From DATGEO01 sp035310015 (lineage in GTDB: Bacteria; Chloroflexota; Dormibacteria; Dormibacterales; Dormibacteraceae), in assembly GCA_035310015.1 (NCBI GenBank), contig DATGEO010000145.1:1-62191 (forward strand): a stretch of DNA of 62,191 bases. Reading direction: 5' to 3'. A program made the position numbers and the translations under genes. A model generated the notes under the pieces. That model was given only the letters and a program-made list of their open reading frames with translations. It did no database searches and was not told the DNA's origin. The first letter of the stretch is position 1. Each line of letters begins with the position of its first letter. Below are positions 43,468 to 51,265 of this stretch, piece after piece.

Positions 43468-43634
43468 CCGGCGCTATTCTGCCGCCCCATGACGGGGCGG
43501 CGCCGGGAATCGGGGTCGCAGTCACCTCGAAACCACATTTGAGCCGCAGAGGTAGCGCGCACAGAGAGGCCGAGCCATCGCGCGGCCTCTCCGCCGATTG
43601 GTTTCGGAAGCGGGGGCCGTCTTAGCCTGTGAAG

Positions 43635-43898
43635 ATGGCTGAGCTGCGCACCCTGGTTACGGGCCTGGTCGTCGGTGAGTCGCCGCGCTGGCATGACGGC
43701 CGCCTCTGGTACGCGAACTGGGGCGCCCAGGAGATCCGCACCGTCGACGAGACGGGTGCCGGTGAGGTCGTCGCTCGGGGCCCGAAACCGGCGGGCTGCT
43801 CCATCGACTGGCTGCCGGACGGCGCCCTGATCGTCACCGGGGAGGACGCGCTGCTGAAGCGCGCCGCCGACGGAAAGAAGGAAGCCGCGGCCGTGTGA
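43635..43898 (+). pseudogene. Truncated SMP-30/gluconolactonase-like gene
   Basis: The 87 codons match the beginning of an SMP-30-type six-bladed propeller: VVGESPRWHDGRLWYANWGAQEI and GCSIDWLPDGALIV. Normal family members are about 280-300 residues, so two thirds are lost. The frame ends in GKKEAAAV and a stop, and the sequence after it does not continue the family. TAGCCT six bases before the ATG suggests that the promoter is intact. The residual product cannot form the propeller or active site. Confidence 0.7.
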
Positions 43899-43919
43899 CG
43901 ATCTGGCTGCTCGCGAACA

Positions 43920-44008
43920 TATAGATAAGGACGGAGGGCGCGCCGGTGGCGCACCCGCAACCGGCGGCAAGCCCAGACATGCGGATGGCGGGCGCCACCG
44001 CCAAGGAG
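43920..44008 (+). promoter_or_regulatory. Promoter and structured leader of the chrB-like gene
   Basis: TATAGAT at 43920-43926 with a TGACGA-like -35 18 bases earlier would start a leader of about 85 bases. In it CGGTGGCGC (43944-43952) can pair with GCGCCACCG (43992-44000), directly before the AAGGAG at 44003-44008. Alternatively GCCGGT (43942-43947) pairs with ACCGGC (43960-43965). The two stems share bases and exclude each other, as in riboswitches and attenuators. No known riboswitch class was recognised. Confidence 0.45.
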
Positions 44009-44015
44009 TCGGACG

Positions 44016-44459
44016 ATGAGGTGGGTCACTCGGAAGAATGCAAACGTCGACCGCATCGCCTGTCCGTGGCTGATCAGGAAGTTCGTCGATCCTGACCCGG
44101 AGTTCCTCTTCGTTGCGCCCGCCGACGTGATGGAGGTCGCCGTGCGCGAGAATGCGATTCCTTACGACGTCCCGGGAGTCGAGTTGGGCCACGTCGACGG
44201 CCGCTGCAGCTTCGAGTCGATCATCCGCAAATACCAGCTCGAGGATCGAGCGCTCGAGCGCCTCGCCACGATCGTCCACGGTGCGGACGTGTCGGGCGAT
44301 CGCGAAATCTGCCCGGAAGCGGCGGGCCTGTTCGCGATCGCCAACGGTTTCGCACTCGTCCACGGAGACGACGACCACGCGAAGATCGAGCTGGAGACTC
44401 CCATGTACGACGCGCTCTACGCGTGGTGCCAGAGGCAGGTCGCGGCGCCGGCTCCGTAG
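44016..44459 (+). CDS. ChrB C-terminal-domain protein (chromate resistance type)
   Basis: A 147-residue protein matching the C-terminal domain of ChrB: WVTRKNANVDRIACPWLIRKFVDP at the start, YDVPGVELGHVDGRCSFE in the middle and MYDALYAWCQ at the end. Full ChrB regulators have an extra N-terminal domain and accompany a ChrA chromate pump; no ChrA is seen here. Stand-alone copies are common and of unclear function. AAGGAG is seven bases before the ATG. It lies behind a leader with competing stems. Confidence 0.85.
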   Translation: MRWVTRKNANVDRIACPWLIRKFVDPDPEFLFVAPADVMEVAVRENAIPYDVPGVELGHVDGRCSFESIIRKYQLEDRALERLATIVHGADVSGDREICPEAAGLFAIANGFALVHGDDDHAKIELETPMYDALYAWCQRQVAAPAP

Positions 44460-44478
44460 TGGCGGCCAGAATGGATCC

Positions 44479-44895
44479 ATGCAGTTGACCAGGAGCAAGA
44501 CGCCGACCACCGCCGGACCGGGCGAGTGGTTCACGGGCAGCGTTTACGTGGACACCGTGGCCGTGCCCACCGGCTCGGCTCGCATCAGCGCGAGCAGCGT
44601 CCATTTCACCCCGGGCGCGCGAACCGCCTGGCATACGCACCCCAACGGCCAGACGATCTACGTGATCGAAGGCGTCGGCCTCGCTCAGCGGCGCGGAGGA
44701 CCGATCGAGGTGATCAGGCCGGGCGACCGAGTGTTCTTCGAGGCCGGCGAAGAACACTGGCACGGAGCCGTCGCGAATCGCTTCATGACCCACCTCGCGA
44801 TGCTGGAGGTTGACGGCGAAGGCAGAAGCGCGACCTGGGGGCCGCACGTCACCGCCGAGGAATACGCAGCAGCCCCGACCGTGGAGAACGCGTAG
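44479..44895 (+). CDS. Cupin-domain protein
   Basis: A 138-residue single cupin. Motif 1 is HFTPGARTAWHTHPNGQTIYVIEG and motif 2 PGDRVFFEAGEEHWHGA, giving two or three histidines and a glutamate for one metal ion. It is close to the group of small cupins annotated as carboxymuconolactone decarboxylase-like or mandelonitrile lyase-like. Enzymatic role unknown. It is intact although both neighbours downstream are broken. Confidence 0.85.
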   Translation: MQLTRSKTPTTAGPGEWFTGSVYVDTVAVPTGSARISASSVHFTPGARTAWHTHPNGQTIYVIEGVGLAQRRGGPIEVIRPGDRVFFEAGEEHWHGAVANRFMTHLAMLEVDGEGRSATWGPHVTAEEYAAAPTVENA

Positions 44896-44897
44896 GC

Positions 44898-45074
44898 ATG
44901 CCCGTGAGGTGGACGAGCGATGAGCTCGCGAAGATTGGATCGGCGGTGAGGGGTCGAAACGCGGCCCGGTTCCGGGGCGTCAAGGAAACGCATGAAGGCC
45001 GCATCTCCGCGGGCAGGGTCGAGAAGGAGGCCGGATTGCGTGTTGACCGCGGAGGCGCGAGCGACGACGGTTAG
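44898..45074 (+). pseudogene. DUF2255-like gene with internal deletion
   Basis: 58 codons begin two bases after the cupin stop. The start WTSDELAKIGSA and the later segment RGRNAARFRGVKETHEGRISAGRVEK match the two ends of DUF2255 proteins. The 25-40 residues normally between them, including the conserved DGTLR...TIWVVR block, are absent, with no loss of frame. The tail after EKEAGL is also short. The product would lack the core fold. Confidence 0.6.
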
Positions 45075-45119
45075 GATCCTGCCCCGCGCCTGAGCGTCAG
45101 CAGGCACACTGCACGTGTC

Positions 45120-45482
45120 GTGATCATCCGCACCCTGACCACCTCCAACAGACCCGTCGCGGCGGTCATCGCCGGCACTGCCTTCGGCCCCACGAGCGAA
45201 ACCGCGCTCGAAAGATGGCTGGCGCTGCAGCCAGGCGGCCTGCTGATCGCCGAGGTCGACGGCGAGCCGGACGGCGTGCGCCCAACCGGTCCGCGTGACA
45301 TCGAAACGATCGGTCGCCTGGAGGCCGAGGTGATTGGAGGCTCGCGGCGCCGGCTGCTCGAGCCGGCAAAACAAGCGGGCTTCGAGCCGGCAAGGTCGCT
45401 GGGGCACACGCGCTTCGGACGTGAAGGCACGTTTGGACATCGCGGCACTCTCCCGGCGCTCGCCAACTTCGGGTTCGGCTGA
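45120..45482 (+). pseudogene. GNAT acetyltransferase with internal deletion
   Basis: A 120-codon frame. The first 45 residues (GPTSETALERWLALQPGGLLIAEVDGEPDGV) are the start of an acetyltransferase up to its second strand. The frame then jumps to RPTGPRDIETIGRLEAEVIGGSRRRLLEPAKQAGFEPARSLGHTRFG, which resembles the C-terminal lobe of a two-domain GNAT protein. The central acetyl-CoA-binding motif is missing, so it cannot be active. The join is in frame, as in the two neighbours. Confidence 0.6.
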
Positions 45483-45489
45483 GCGATCG

Positions 45490-46272
45490 ATGCAGCTCCT
45501 CGCCGGACGCGTCGCGAAGAAAGTCCCAGAGCTCACGGTCTACTTCTGGATCGTCAAGGTCCTGACCACGGGCATGGGCGAAGCCACGTCCGATTACTTC
45601 GTGCACAGCTACGACCCCTACCTGGTCGTGGTGCTGGCCGCGGCTGCGCTCGGGCTCGTGCTCGTCATCCAGCTCGCGCTGACGCGATACAACCCGTGGA
45701 TCTACTGGCTTGCCGTCTCGATGGTCGCGGTGTTCGGGACCATGGCCGCCGGCATCGTCCACGTCTACCTCGGCGTGCCGTACATCTACTCCTCGGCGCT
45801 GTACGCGGGCAGTGTCGTTGTCATCTTCGTCTTGTGGTTTATCAGCGAAAGGACGCTTTCCGTCCACAGCATCTACAGCCGGCGGCGCGAGACCTTCTAC
45901 TGGGCCGCGGTGCTGGCGACGTTTGCCATGGGCACGGCCGTCGGCGACATGACCGCCGTGTCGTTTCATCTCGGCTTCTTCGGCTCCGGCATCCTGTTCG
46001 CGGTCCTGATCGCCATCCCCGGCGTCGCTTACCGGTTTGGCCTCAACGAGATCATCGCGTTCTGGTTCGCCTACATCATCACCCGGCCACTCGGAGCGTC
46101 CTTCGCGGACTGGCTCGCCGTGCCCACGAACCAGGGCGGGCTGAATCTCGGCAAGGGCCCGGTCAGCATCGCGCTGTGGATCCTGATCATCGCGTTCGTC
46201 GCCTTCCTCGCGATCACTCGCAGGGACACGCCGAAGTCAGTCGCCGGCGAGGAAGGGCAGGACCGTCTCTGA
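45490..46272 (+). CDS. COG4705-type membrane protein
   Basis: A 260-residue protein with seven or eight helices of the COG4705 (uncharacterised membrane-anchored protein) family. Supporting blocks are KVPELTVYFWIVKVLTTGMGEATSDY, RETFYWAAVLATFAMGTAVGDM and ITRPLGASFADWL. Function unknown, although members often accompany metal or stress genes. Its last 12 codons overlap the 3' end of a hydrolase remnant on the opposite strand, so the natural C-terminus may have been altered. Confidence 0.85.
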   Translation: MQLLAGRVAKKVPELTVYFWIVKVLTTGMGEATSDYFVHSYDPYLVVVLAAAALGLVLVIQLALTRYNPWIYWLAVSMVAVFGTMAAGIVHVYLGVPYIYSSALYAGSVVVIFVLWFISERTLSVHSIYSRRRETFYWAAVLATFAMGTAVGDMTAVSFHLGFFGSGILFAVLIAIPGVAYRFGLNEIIAFWFAYIITRPLGASFADWLAVPTNQGGLNLGKGPVSIALWILIIAFVAFLAITRRDTPKSVAGEEGQDRL

Positions 46273-46406
46273 GACCGCGCGGCTCAGGTTGATGTCGTAG
46301 TGCGTCAGCCCGGGAGGACCAGCGGCGCTCCCGTGCCGCAGACCTGGTACGCAAGCTGGACTCCGTTGACGTTGGCGAGCTCGGAGACCTCTGCGTGGCC
46401 ACTCAT
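46237..46406 (-). pseudogene. Alpha/beta hydrolase reduced to its two ends
   Basis: AGGAG and an ATG at 46406 start a frame MSGHAEVSELANVNGVQLAY...GTGAPLVL, the N-terminal strand pair of an alpha/beta hydrolase. It reaches a stop two codons later. In the next frame the sequence continues PGLTHYDINLSRAVSETVLPFL and a stop at 46237, the typical C-terminal end containing the catalytic histidine (THYDI). About 200 central residues are gone. The join is near 46310-46316 and here it breaks the frame. Confidence 0.7.
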
Positions 46407-46440
46407 GTCGCTCCTGAATCTACCTCAGACCGTCAAATAG

Positions 46441-46527
46441 CCCTCACCCTCCCCTCTCCCGCAAGCGGGAGAGGGAAATGAGTGGCGGCCTCCCTCTCCC
46501 GCAAGCGGGAGAGGGTTGGGGTGAGGG
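46441..46527. repeat. REP-like double palindrome
   Basis: Two copies of CCCTCTCCCGC-AA-GCGGGAGAGGG (46452-46475 and 46492-46515), each a perfect 11-bp stem with a two-base loop, are 40 bases apart. Both are enclosed by outer arms CCCTCACC (46441-46448) and GGTGAGGG (46520-46527). This is the layout of REP/BIME elements spread in intergenic DNA of many bacteria. It lies between the hydrolase remnant and a small secreted-protein gene; it may also end transcription. Confidence 0.75.
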
Positions 46528-46528
46528 G

Positions 46529-46867
46529 TCAGCCTGTTCTGGCCGCGCCGCTGTCGGTCACGTCGCCCGTGAAGGCGTTGATCACGACCGCGGCCTGAAA
46601 CCCGGTCGCGGTCGAATCGCCGGGTGCGGTCAGCTCGACGACCCATGAAGGGCCGGCCACGTTCGTCAGCTGCAGCGAGCCGTAGTCGACCTCGTTTCCC
46701 CACAGGTCGAAGGAGTCGCTCGCGACGGTCCAGTGCGCCTGAGGCATCAATCCACGCGCCGCCGCGAGGGCCTTCGCCTCGGCGTCTTGACCGGTGTTGG
46801 CGATGGCGGCGCCCGCGATGATCAGCATGCCGGCGAGCAGCGCAGCAGGTGCGATCAGCCTACGCAC
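46529..46867 (-). CDS. Small secreted protein, possibly PepSY-like
   Basis: A 112-residue protein with a signal peptide (RRLIAPAALLAGMLIIAGAAIA) from a GTG start. The mature part (PSWVVELTAPGD...GFQAAVVINAFTGDVTDSG) has the strand order and the terminal INAFTGDV seen in PepSY-like inhibitors of extracytoplasmic enzymes. The last codons reach the REP-like repeat. Assignment to PepSY is tentative. Confidence 0.5.
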   Translation of the reverse strand: MRRLIAPAALLAGMLIIAGAAIANTGQDAEAKALAAARGLMPQAHWTVASDSFDLWGNEVDYGSLQLTNVAGPSWVVELTAPGDSTATGFQAAVVINAFTGDVTDSGAARTG

Positions 46868-46897
46868 TCGTGACCACCCGGGCAGTCTGGCATCTTT

Positions 46898-47572
46898 GTG
46901 GCGGTGGGCGGCCGCTACGCGTTGATGTGGTCAGGCGGAAAGGACAGCGCGCTTGCGCTGCACCGGGCGCGCGCGCAAGGGCTCGACGTGGTGCGCCTGC
47001 TGAACTTTTACGAGGCGGAGACCGGACGCGTGCGGTTTCATGCGACCCCTGTCGAGATGATCGAGGCGCAGGCGAAGGCGCTCGGCATCGAGATCACGTG
47101 CAGCGGCACGACCTGGGCCGGCATGCCGGGCGTGCTCGAGGCTCAGCTCGGCGACCTGCACGGTGAAGGCTTCACCGGCGTCGTGCTCGGAGACATTCAC
47201 CTCGCCGACGTGCGGGCCTGGTACGAAACCCGCGTGCGGGCTGCGGGGCTCGAGCACGTCGAGCCGCTGTGGGGTGAGCCGCCGCCGGGACTTCTCGACG
47301 AGTTCGTCCGTGTTGGCGGCCGAGCGGTGGTGACGTGCGTCGACCTCGAGCGCCTCGACGCGTCGTGGCTCGGCCGAACCGTCGACGAAAGCTTTGTCGC
47401 GGACATCGCCGGCACCGGCGTCGACGCCTGCGGCGAGAACGGCGAGTACCACTCGTTTGCGTTCGCCGGCCCGTTCTTCGCCCACCCGGTCGAATGGGAG
47501 CGGGGAGAGACGCGAACCGAAGGCCGGTTCGCGCAGCTCGACGTCGTGATCGACCCCCGGCGCAGGCGATAA
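46898..47572 (+). CDS. DUF71/diphthine-ammonia ligase-like PP-loop ATPase
   Basis: A 224-residue adenine-nucleotide alpha-hydrolase. The PP-loop is SGGKDSALAL near the N-terminus and the family block GENGEYHSFAFAGP is near the C-terminus. Archaeal and eukaryotic relatives make diphthamide; bacterial members have unknown amidation roles, since bacteria lack diphthamide. Start is GTG at 46898 or 46904. Confidence 0.88.
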   Translation: MAVGGRYALMWSGGKDSALALHRARAQGLDVVRLLNFYEAETGRVRFHATPVEMIEAQAKALGIEITCSGTTWAGMPGVLEAQLGDLHGEGFTGVVLGDIHLADVRAWYETRVRAAGLEHVEPLWGEPPPGLLDEFVRVGGRAVVTCVDLERLDASWLGRTVDESFVADIAGTGVDACGENGEYHSFAFAGPFFAHPVEWERGETRTEGRFAQLDVVIDPRRRR

Positions 47573-47583
47573 GGTACGGCCAC

Positions 47584-50500
47584 ATGCCCTGCCCGAACTG
47601 CGGCACCGCCAACCCTCCCGCCTTCAAGTACTGCGGCGAGTGCGGCTCTCCGCTGGCGTCGACCTGTCCGAAGTGCGGCTCGCCGGTCAGCCCCGACCTG
47701 AAGTTTTGCGGCTCCTGCGGCCATCCGCTCGGGCACTCGCCGTCCACCCCTGGCGCGCTGCAGGCGCCTTCGGCCGAACGGCGCCTGGTGACCGTCATGT
47801 TCGCCGACCTCGTCGGCTTCACCGCCGCCGCGCAGAACCGCGATCCCGACGAGGTGCGCGAGCTGCTGGGCCGGTACTTCGACGTGTGCCGGCGGCTTGT
47901 GCAGCTTTATGGCGGCACCCTGGAGAAGTTCATCGGCGACGCGGTCATGGCGGTTTGGGGGACCCCGGTCGCCAACGAGGACGACGCCGAGCGCGCGGTG
48001 CGAGCGGCGCTGGACGTGATCACCGCCGTCCAGGCACTCGGGGATGAGGTGAGGCTGCCCGAGCTGCGAGCCCGCGCCGCCGTTCTGACCGGCGAGGCGG
48101 CGGTCACGCTCGGCGCCGTCGGCCAGGGCATGGTGGCGGGCGACCTCGTCAACACCGCGAGCCGGCTGCAGGGTGTGGCGCCACCCGGGGCGGTCCTGGT
48201 CGGCGACAGCGCGAGGCGCCTGACCGAGGCTTCGATCGTCTACGAGGACTTCGGCACCCACGAGCTCAAGGGCAAGGAGGAGCCGATCCACGCCTGGAAG
48301 GCGCTACGAGTCGTCGCGGCGCGCGGGGGCTCACAGCGCTCCGACAACCTCGAGCCGCCGTTCGTCGGGCGGGATCGAGAGCTGAGACTGCTCAAGGAGC
48401 TCTTCCACGCATCCGTGGACGAGTCGCGCGCGCACCTGGTCTCCGTCACGGGCATCGCGGGCATCGGCAAGAGCCGGCTGGCCTGGGAGTTCTTCAAGTA
48501 CATCGACGGGGTGGCCGGCCGCATTCGCTGGCACGCCGGGCGCTGCCTCGCATACGGCGAAGGCGTGACCTACTGGGCGCTTGCGGAGATGGTTCGCACG
48601 CGCGCCGGCATCGTCGAGGCGGAGGGCGGCGAGCCCGCCCTCACGAAGCTGCGCAAGGCTCTCGAAGAGTCGATCCCCGACGCCGACGAGCGGCGGTGGC
48701 TCGAGCCGCGGCTCGCGCAGCTCATAGGCCTCCAGGAGCCCGGCGCATCCGACCGGCAGGATCTCTTTGCGGCCTGGCGGCGGTTCTACGAACGTCTCTC
48801 CGATGAGATGCCGACGGTGATGGTCTTCGAGGACATGCAGTGGGCCGACCCATCGCTGCTCGAGTTCATCGACTACCTGCTGGACTGGTCGCGCGACCAT
48901 CGTCTCTTCGTCGTCACCCTCGGACGCGCGGGTGAAGCGCAGCGGTCTGGTGCGCGGGCGCATACCTCGCTGCACCTGGAGCCGCTAGGCCGAAACGCGA
49001 TGGAGTCGCTGATCACCGCCGTCGTGCCCGGCCTGGCGCCCGAGCTGGTCTCGAGGATCATGGAGCAGGCCGAGGGCGTGCCGCTGTACGCGGTGGAAAC
49101 CATCCGCATGCTTCTTGACCGCGGGCAGCTGGTGCGCGATGGCGAGACCTATCACCCGACCGGCGCGATCGACTCGCTCGACGTGCCCGCCAGCCTGCAC
49201 ACGCTGATCGCCGCGCGGCTCGACGGTCTTGACCCCGCGGAGCGAATGCTGCTCAAGCAGTGCGCAGTGCTCGGCAAGACGTTCAGCCCCACCGCCCTGA
49301 CCGCCGTGAGCGGTCGCTCGCAAGCCGAGATCGACACCCTGCTCATTGGCCTGCTCAGGAAAGAGGTGCTGATGGTGCGTGCGGATCCGCGCTCGCCGGA
49401 GCGCGGGCAGTACGGCTTCCTGCAGGACGTCGTGCGCCAGGTCGCCTACGACACGCTCTCGCGTCGTGATCGCAGAGAGCTGCACCTCCGGGTGGCCTCG
49501 TACCTGGAGGCGGCCTTTGGCTCGGAGCAGGACGAGATCGTCGAAGTGCTGGCTGCGCACTACTTGCAGGCGTATCGCGAGATACCCGACTCTGAAGACT
49601 CGACCTCGATCAAACAGCGTGCGTGCCGCATGCTCGCCCGAGCCGGCGAACGGGCCGCATCGCTCGCGGCGGCGGAGGAGGCGCAGCGCTACTTCGAGCT
49701 TGCGATCGAGCTGGCCGGCTCAACGCTCGAGCGCGCGGAGTTCGAGGACCGCGCCGGCCTCATGGCCTGGCGGCGAGGGCTGATCCAGGCGGCGCTCGAC
49801 AGGTTCGAGAGCGCCCGCTCGGCCTTTGCGGCCGCGGGGGAGCACCGTCGCGCGGCTCAGGTCGAGGTCCATCGCGCCGACATCGCGGTTGCCCAGGGAC
49901 AGCTGCGTGCCGGCGCCGAACGGCTCCAGGCCGCATATGACGCAATCGCCGGCGAAGAGCCGGACGAGATCCTGGCGTCGGTTGCAGCTCACCTCGGGCG
50001 GATGCTCACGCTCATGGACCGGTACGCCGAGTCCCAGCCTTACCTCGAGCGAGCGTTGACGATCGCCGAAGAGCTGGGATTGCCAGAGGTGTTCAGCCAG
50101 GCGCTCAACTCCAAGAGTGTCGCGTTGTTACACATCGAGCGCACCCAGGAGTCCATGCTGCTGCTGCGGCATGCCCTCGAGGTCGCGCTGGAGAACGGGC
50201 TCTGGCCGGCGGCTTTCCGGGCCTTCAACAACCTCGGGGTCGCTTACTACTACGCCGACCGCAACCGCGAGGGCATCGAGCTTTTCGCGCAGGCCCTGGC
50301 GCATGGGCGCCGGCTGGGCGACCGCTCGGAGATCGCGAGGGCGCTGTCGTCGCAGCTCGGTTACATGCAGGTGCTCGGCATGTGGGACGAAGCGCTCGAG
50401 ACGGCGCGCGAGTCAGAGGAGGCCGCGGGCCCTGAGATGATGCATGCGTCGTGGTTCATCAACCGCTTCACCGCCGCCGTGCACATCCTCTGTGAGCGCG

Positions 50501-51093
50501 GCGAGGTGGCGGCCGCGCGAACCCTGGCGGAGCGAATCACGCCTGCGCAGACCTCCGACCAGCCTGAGGTCGCACTCGCCAACTCGGCGATCCTGGCGAC
50601 GGTGATGCACGCCGAAGGCGACCACCGCGGGGCGCTCGACCGCTTGCTGGCCGCCCTCGCCAAGATCCGGCCGAATCCCCGCCACCCTTCCGGCAAGGAA
50701 GTGTGGGCGCTGGCGATGGACTGCGCGCTCGCGGTTGGGGACCTGGCCACGGCGCAGGCACTGCTCGATCCGGTGCTGGCGCGCCGCCCGGGCCAGCTGC
50801 CGCCGCTTCTCGCCGGCCAGCGTCTGCGCTACAAGGCGCGGTTGGCGATGGCTCGCGGCGAAACCGACGGTGTCGCCGAGGCGCTGTCGGCTGCCGTCGA
50901 GATCCTGCGGCCGGCCGAGATGCGGTTTTACCAGGCGGTATGCGAAGTCGAGCTCGCCGAATGGTGCGTCGCGCAGGGCGACATCGCGAGGTCGGTCGAG
51001 CCCCTACGCGAAGCCCGGACCATCCTCGAGCACCTCAAGGCCCGTCCGTGGCTGGAGCGGGTGGAGCGAGCGGGGGCGCCGGCGGCCGTCTGA
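47584..51093 (+). CDS. Adenylate cyclase-ATPase-TPR regulator with two zinc ribbons
   Basis: A 1169-residue signalling protein. Two zinc ribbons open it (Cys 3, 6, 17, 20 and 28, 31, 42, 45). A class III nucleotide cyclase domain follows (about 65-245): metal-binding Asp75 in FADLVGFT and Asp119 in FIGDAV are present, as is NTASRLQ for transition-state binding. Then comes a STAND-type AAA ATPase (Walker A GIAGIGKS at 290-297, Walker B VMVFEDMQWADPS), and the last 450 residues are TPR repeats. Such proteins occur in actinobacteria and soil lineages. It probably makes cAMP under control of ATPase/TPR ligand binding. TAAGGT ends eight bases before the ATG, which suggests a leaderless mRNA. Confidence 0.93.
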   Translation: MPCPNCGTANPPAFKYCGECGSPLASTCPKCGSPVSPDLKFCGSCGHPLGHSPSTPGALQAPSAERRLVTVMFADLVGFTAAAQNRDPDEVRELLGRYFDVCRRLVQLYGGTLEKFIGDAVMAVWGTPVANEDDAERAVRAALDVITAVQALGDEVRLPELRARAAVLTGEAAVTLGAVGQGMVAGDLVNTASRLQGVAPPGAVLVGDSARRLTEASIVYEDFGTHELKGKEEPIHAWKALRVVAARGGSQRSDNLEPPFVGRDRELRLLKELFHASVDESRAHLVSVTGIAGIGKSRLAWEFFKYIDGVAGRIRWHAGRCLAYGEGVTYWALAEMVRTRAGIVEAEGGEPALTKLRKALEESIPDADERRWLEPRLAQLIGLQEPGASDRQDLFAAWRRFYERLSDEMPTVMVFEDMQWADPSLLEFIDYLLDWSRDHRLFVVTLGRAGEAQRSGARAHTSLHLEPLGRNAMESLITAVVPGLAPELVSRIMEQAEGVPLYAVETIRMLLDRGQLVRDGETYHPTGAIDSLDVPASLHTLIAARLDGLDPAERMLLKQCAVLGKTFSPTALTAVSGRSQAEIDTLLIGLLRKEVLMVRADPRSPERGQYGFLQDVVRQVAYDTLSRRDRRELHLRVASYLEAAFGSEQDEIVEVLAAHYLQAYREIPDSEDSTSIKQRACRMLARAGERAASLAAAEEAQRYFELAIELAGSTLERAEFEDRAGLMAWRRGLIQAALDRFESARSAFAAAGEHRRAAQVEVHRADIAVAQGQLRAGAERLQAAYDAIAGEEPDEILASVAAHLGRMLTLMDRYAESQPYLERALTIAEELGLPEVFSQALNSKSVALLHIERTQESMLLLRHALEVALENGLWPAAFRAFNNLGVAYYYADRNREGIELFAQALAHGRRLGDRSEIARALSSQLGYMQVLGMWDEALETARESEEAAGPEMMHASWFINRFTAAVHILCERGEVAAARTLAERITPAQTSDQPEVALANSAILATVMHAEGDHRGALDRLLAALAKIRPNPRHPSGKEVWALAMDCALAVGDLATAQALLDPVLARRPGQLPPLLAGQRLRYKARLAMARGETDGVAEALSAAVEILRPAEMRFYQAVCEVELAEWCVAQGDIARSVEPLREARTILEHLKARPWLERVERAGAPAAV

Positions 51094-51265
51094 TCGGCGT
51101 CCTCGTGAGTTATTGGCGGATTCGCGTCGGGCTCGGGTCCGACGCGGTGAAGGTGACCACCCGTGGAGCTGCACGGCGGCCGCGTGTGGGTGGCGCGGTT
51201 TGGCGAGCACGCGGCCGAACTCAACTTCAACCCGCCGACGAACACCGCGCCGGCGAGCACCGCAG

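Noticed and set aside
46452..46515. Two 24-bp repeats considered as a CRISPR array
   Set aside because: Only two copies with a 16-base gap, strongly palindromic, no cas genes; fits a REP-like element.
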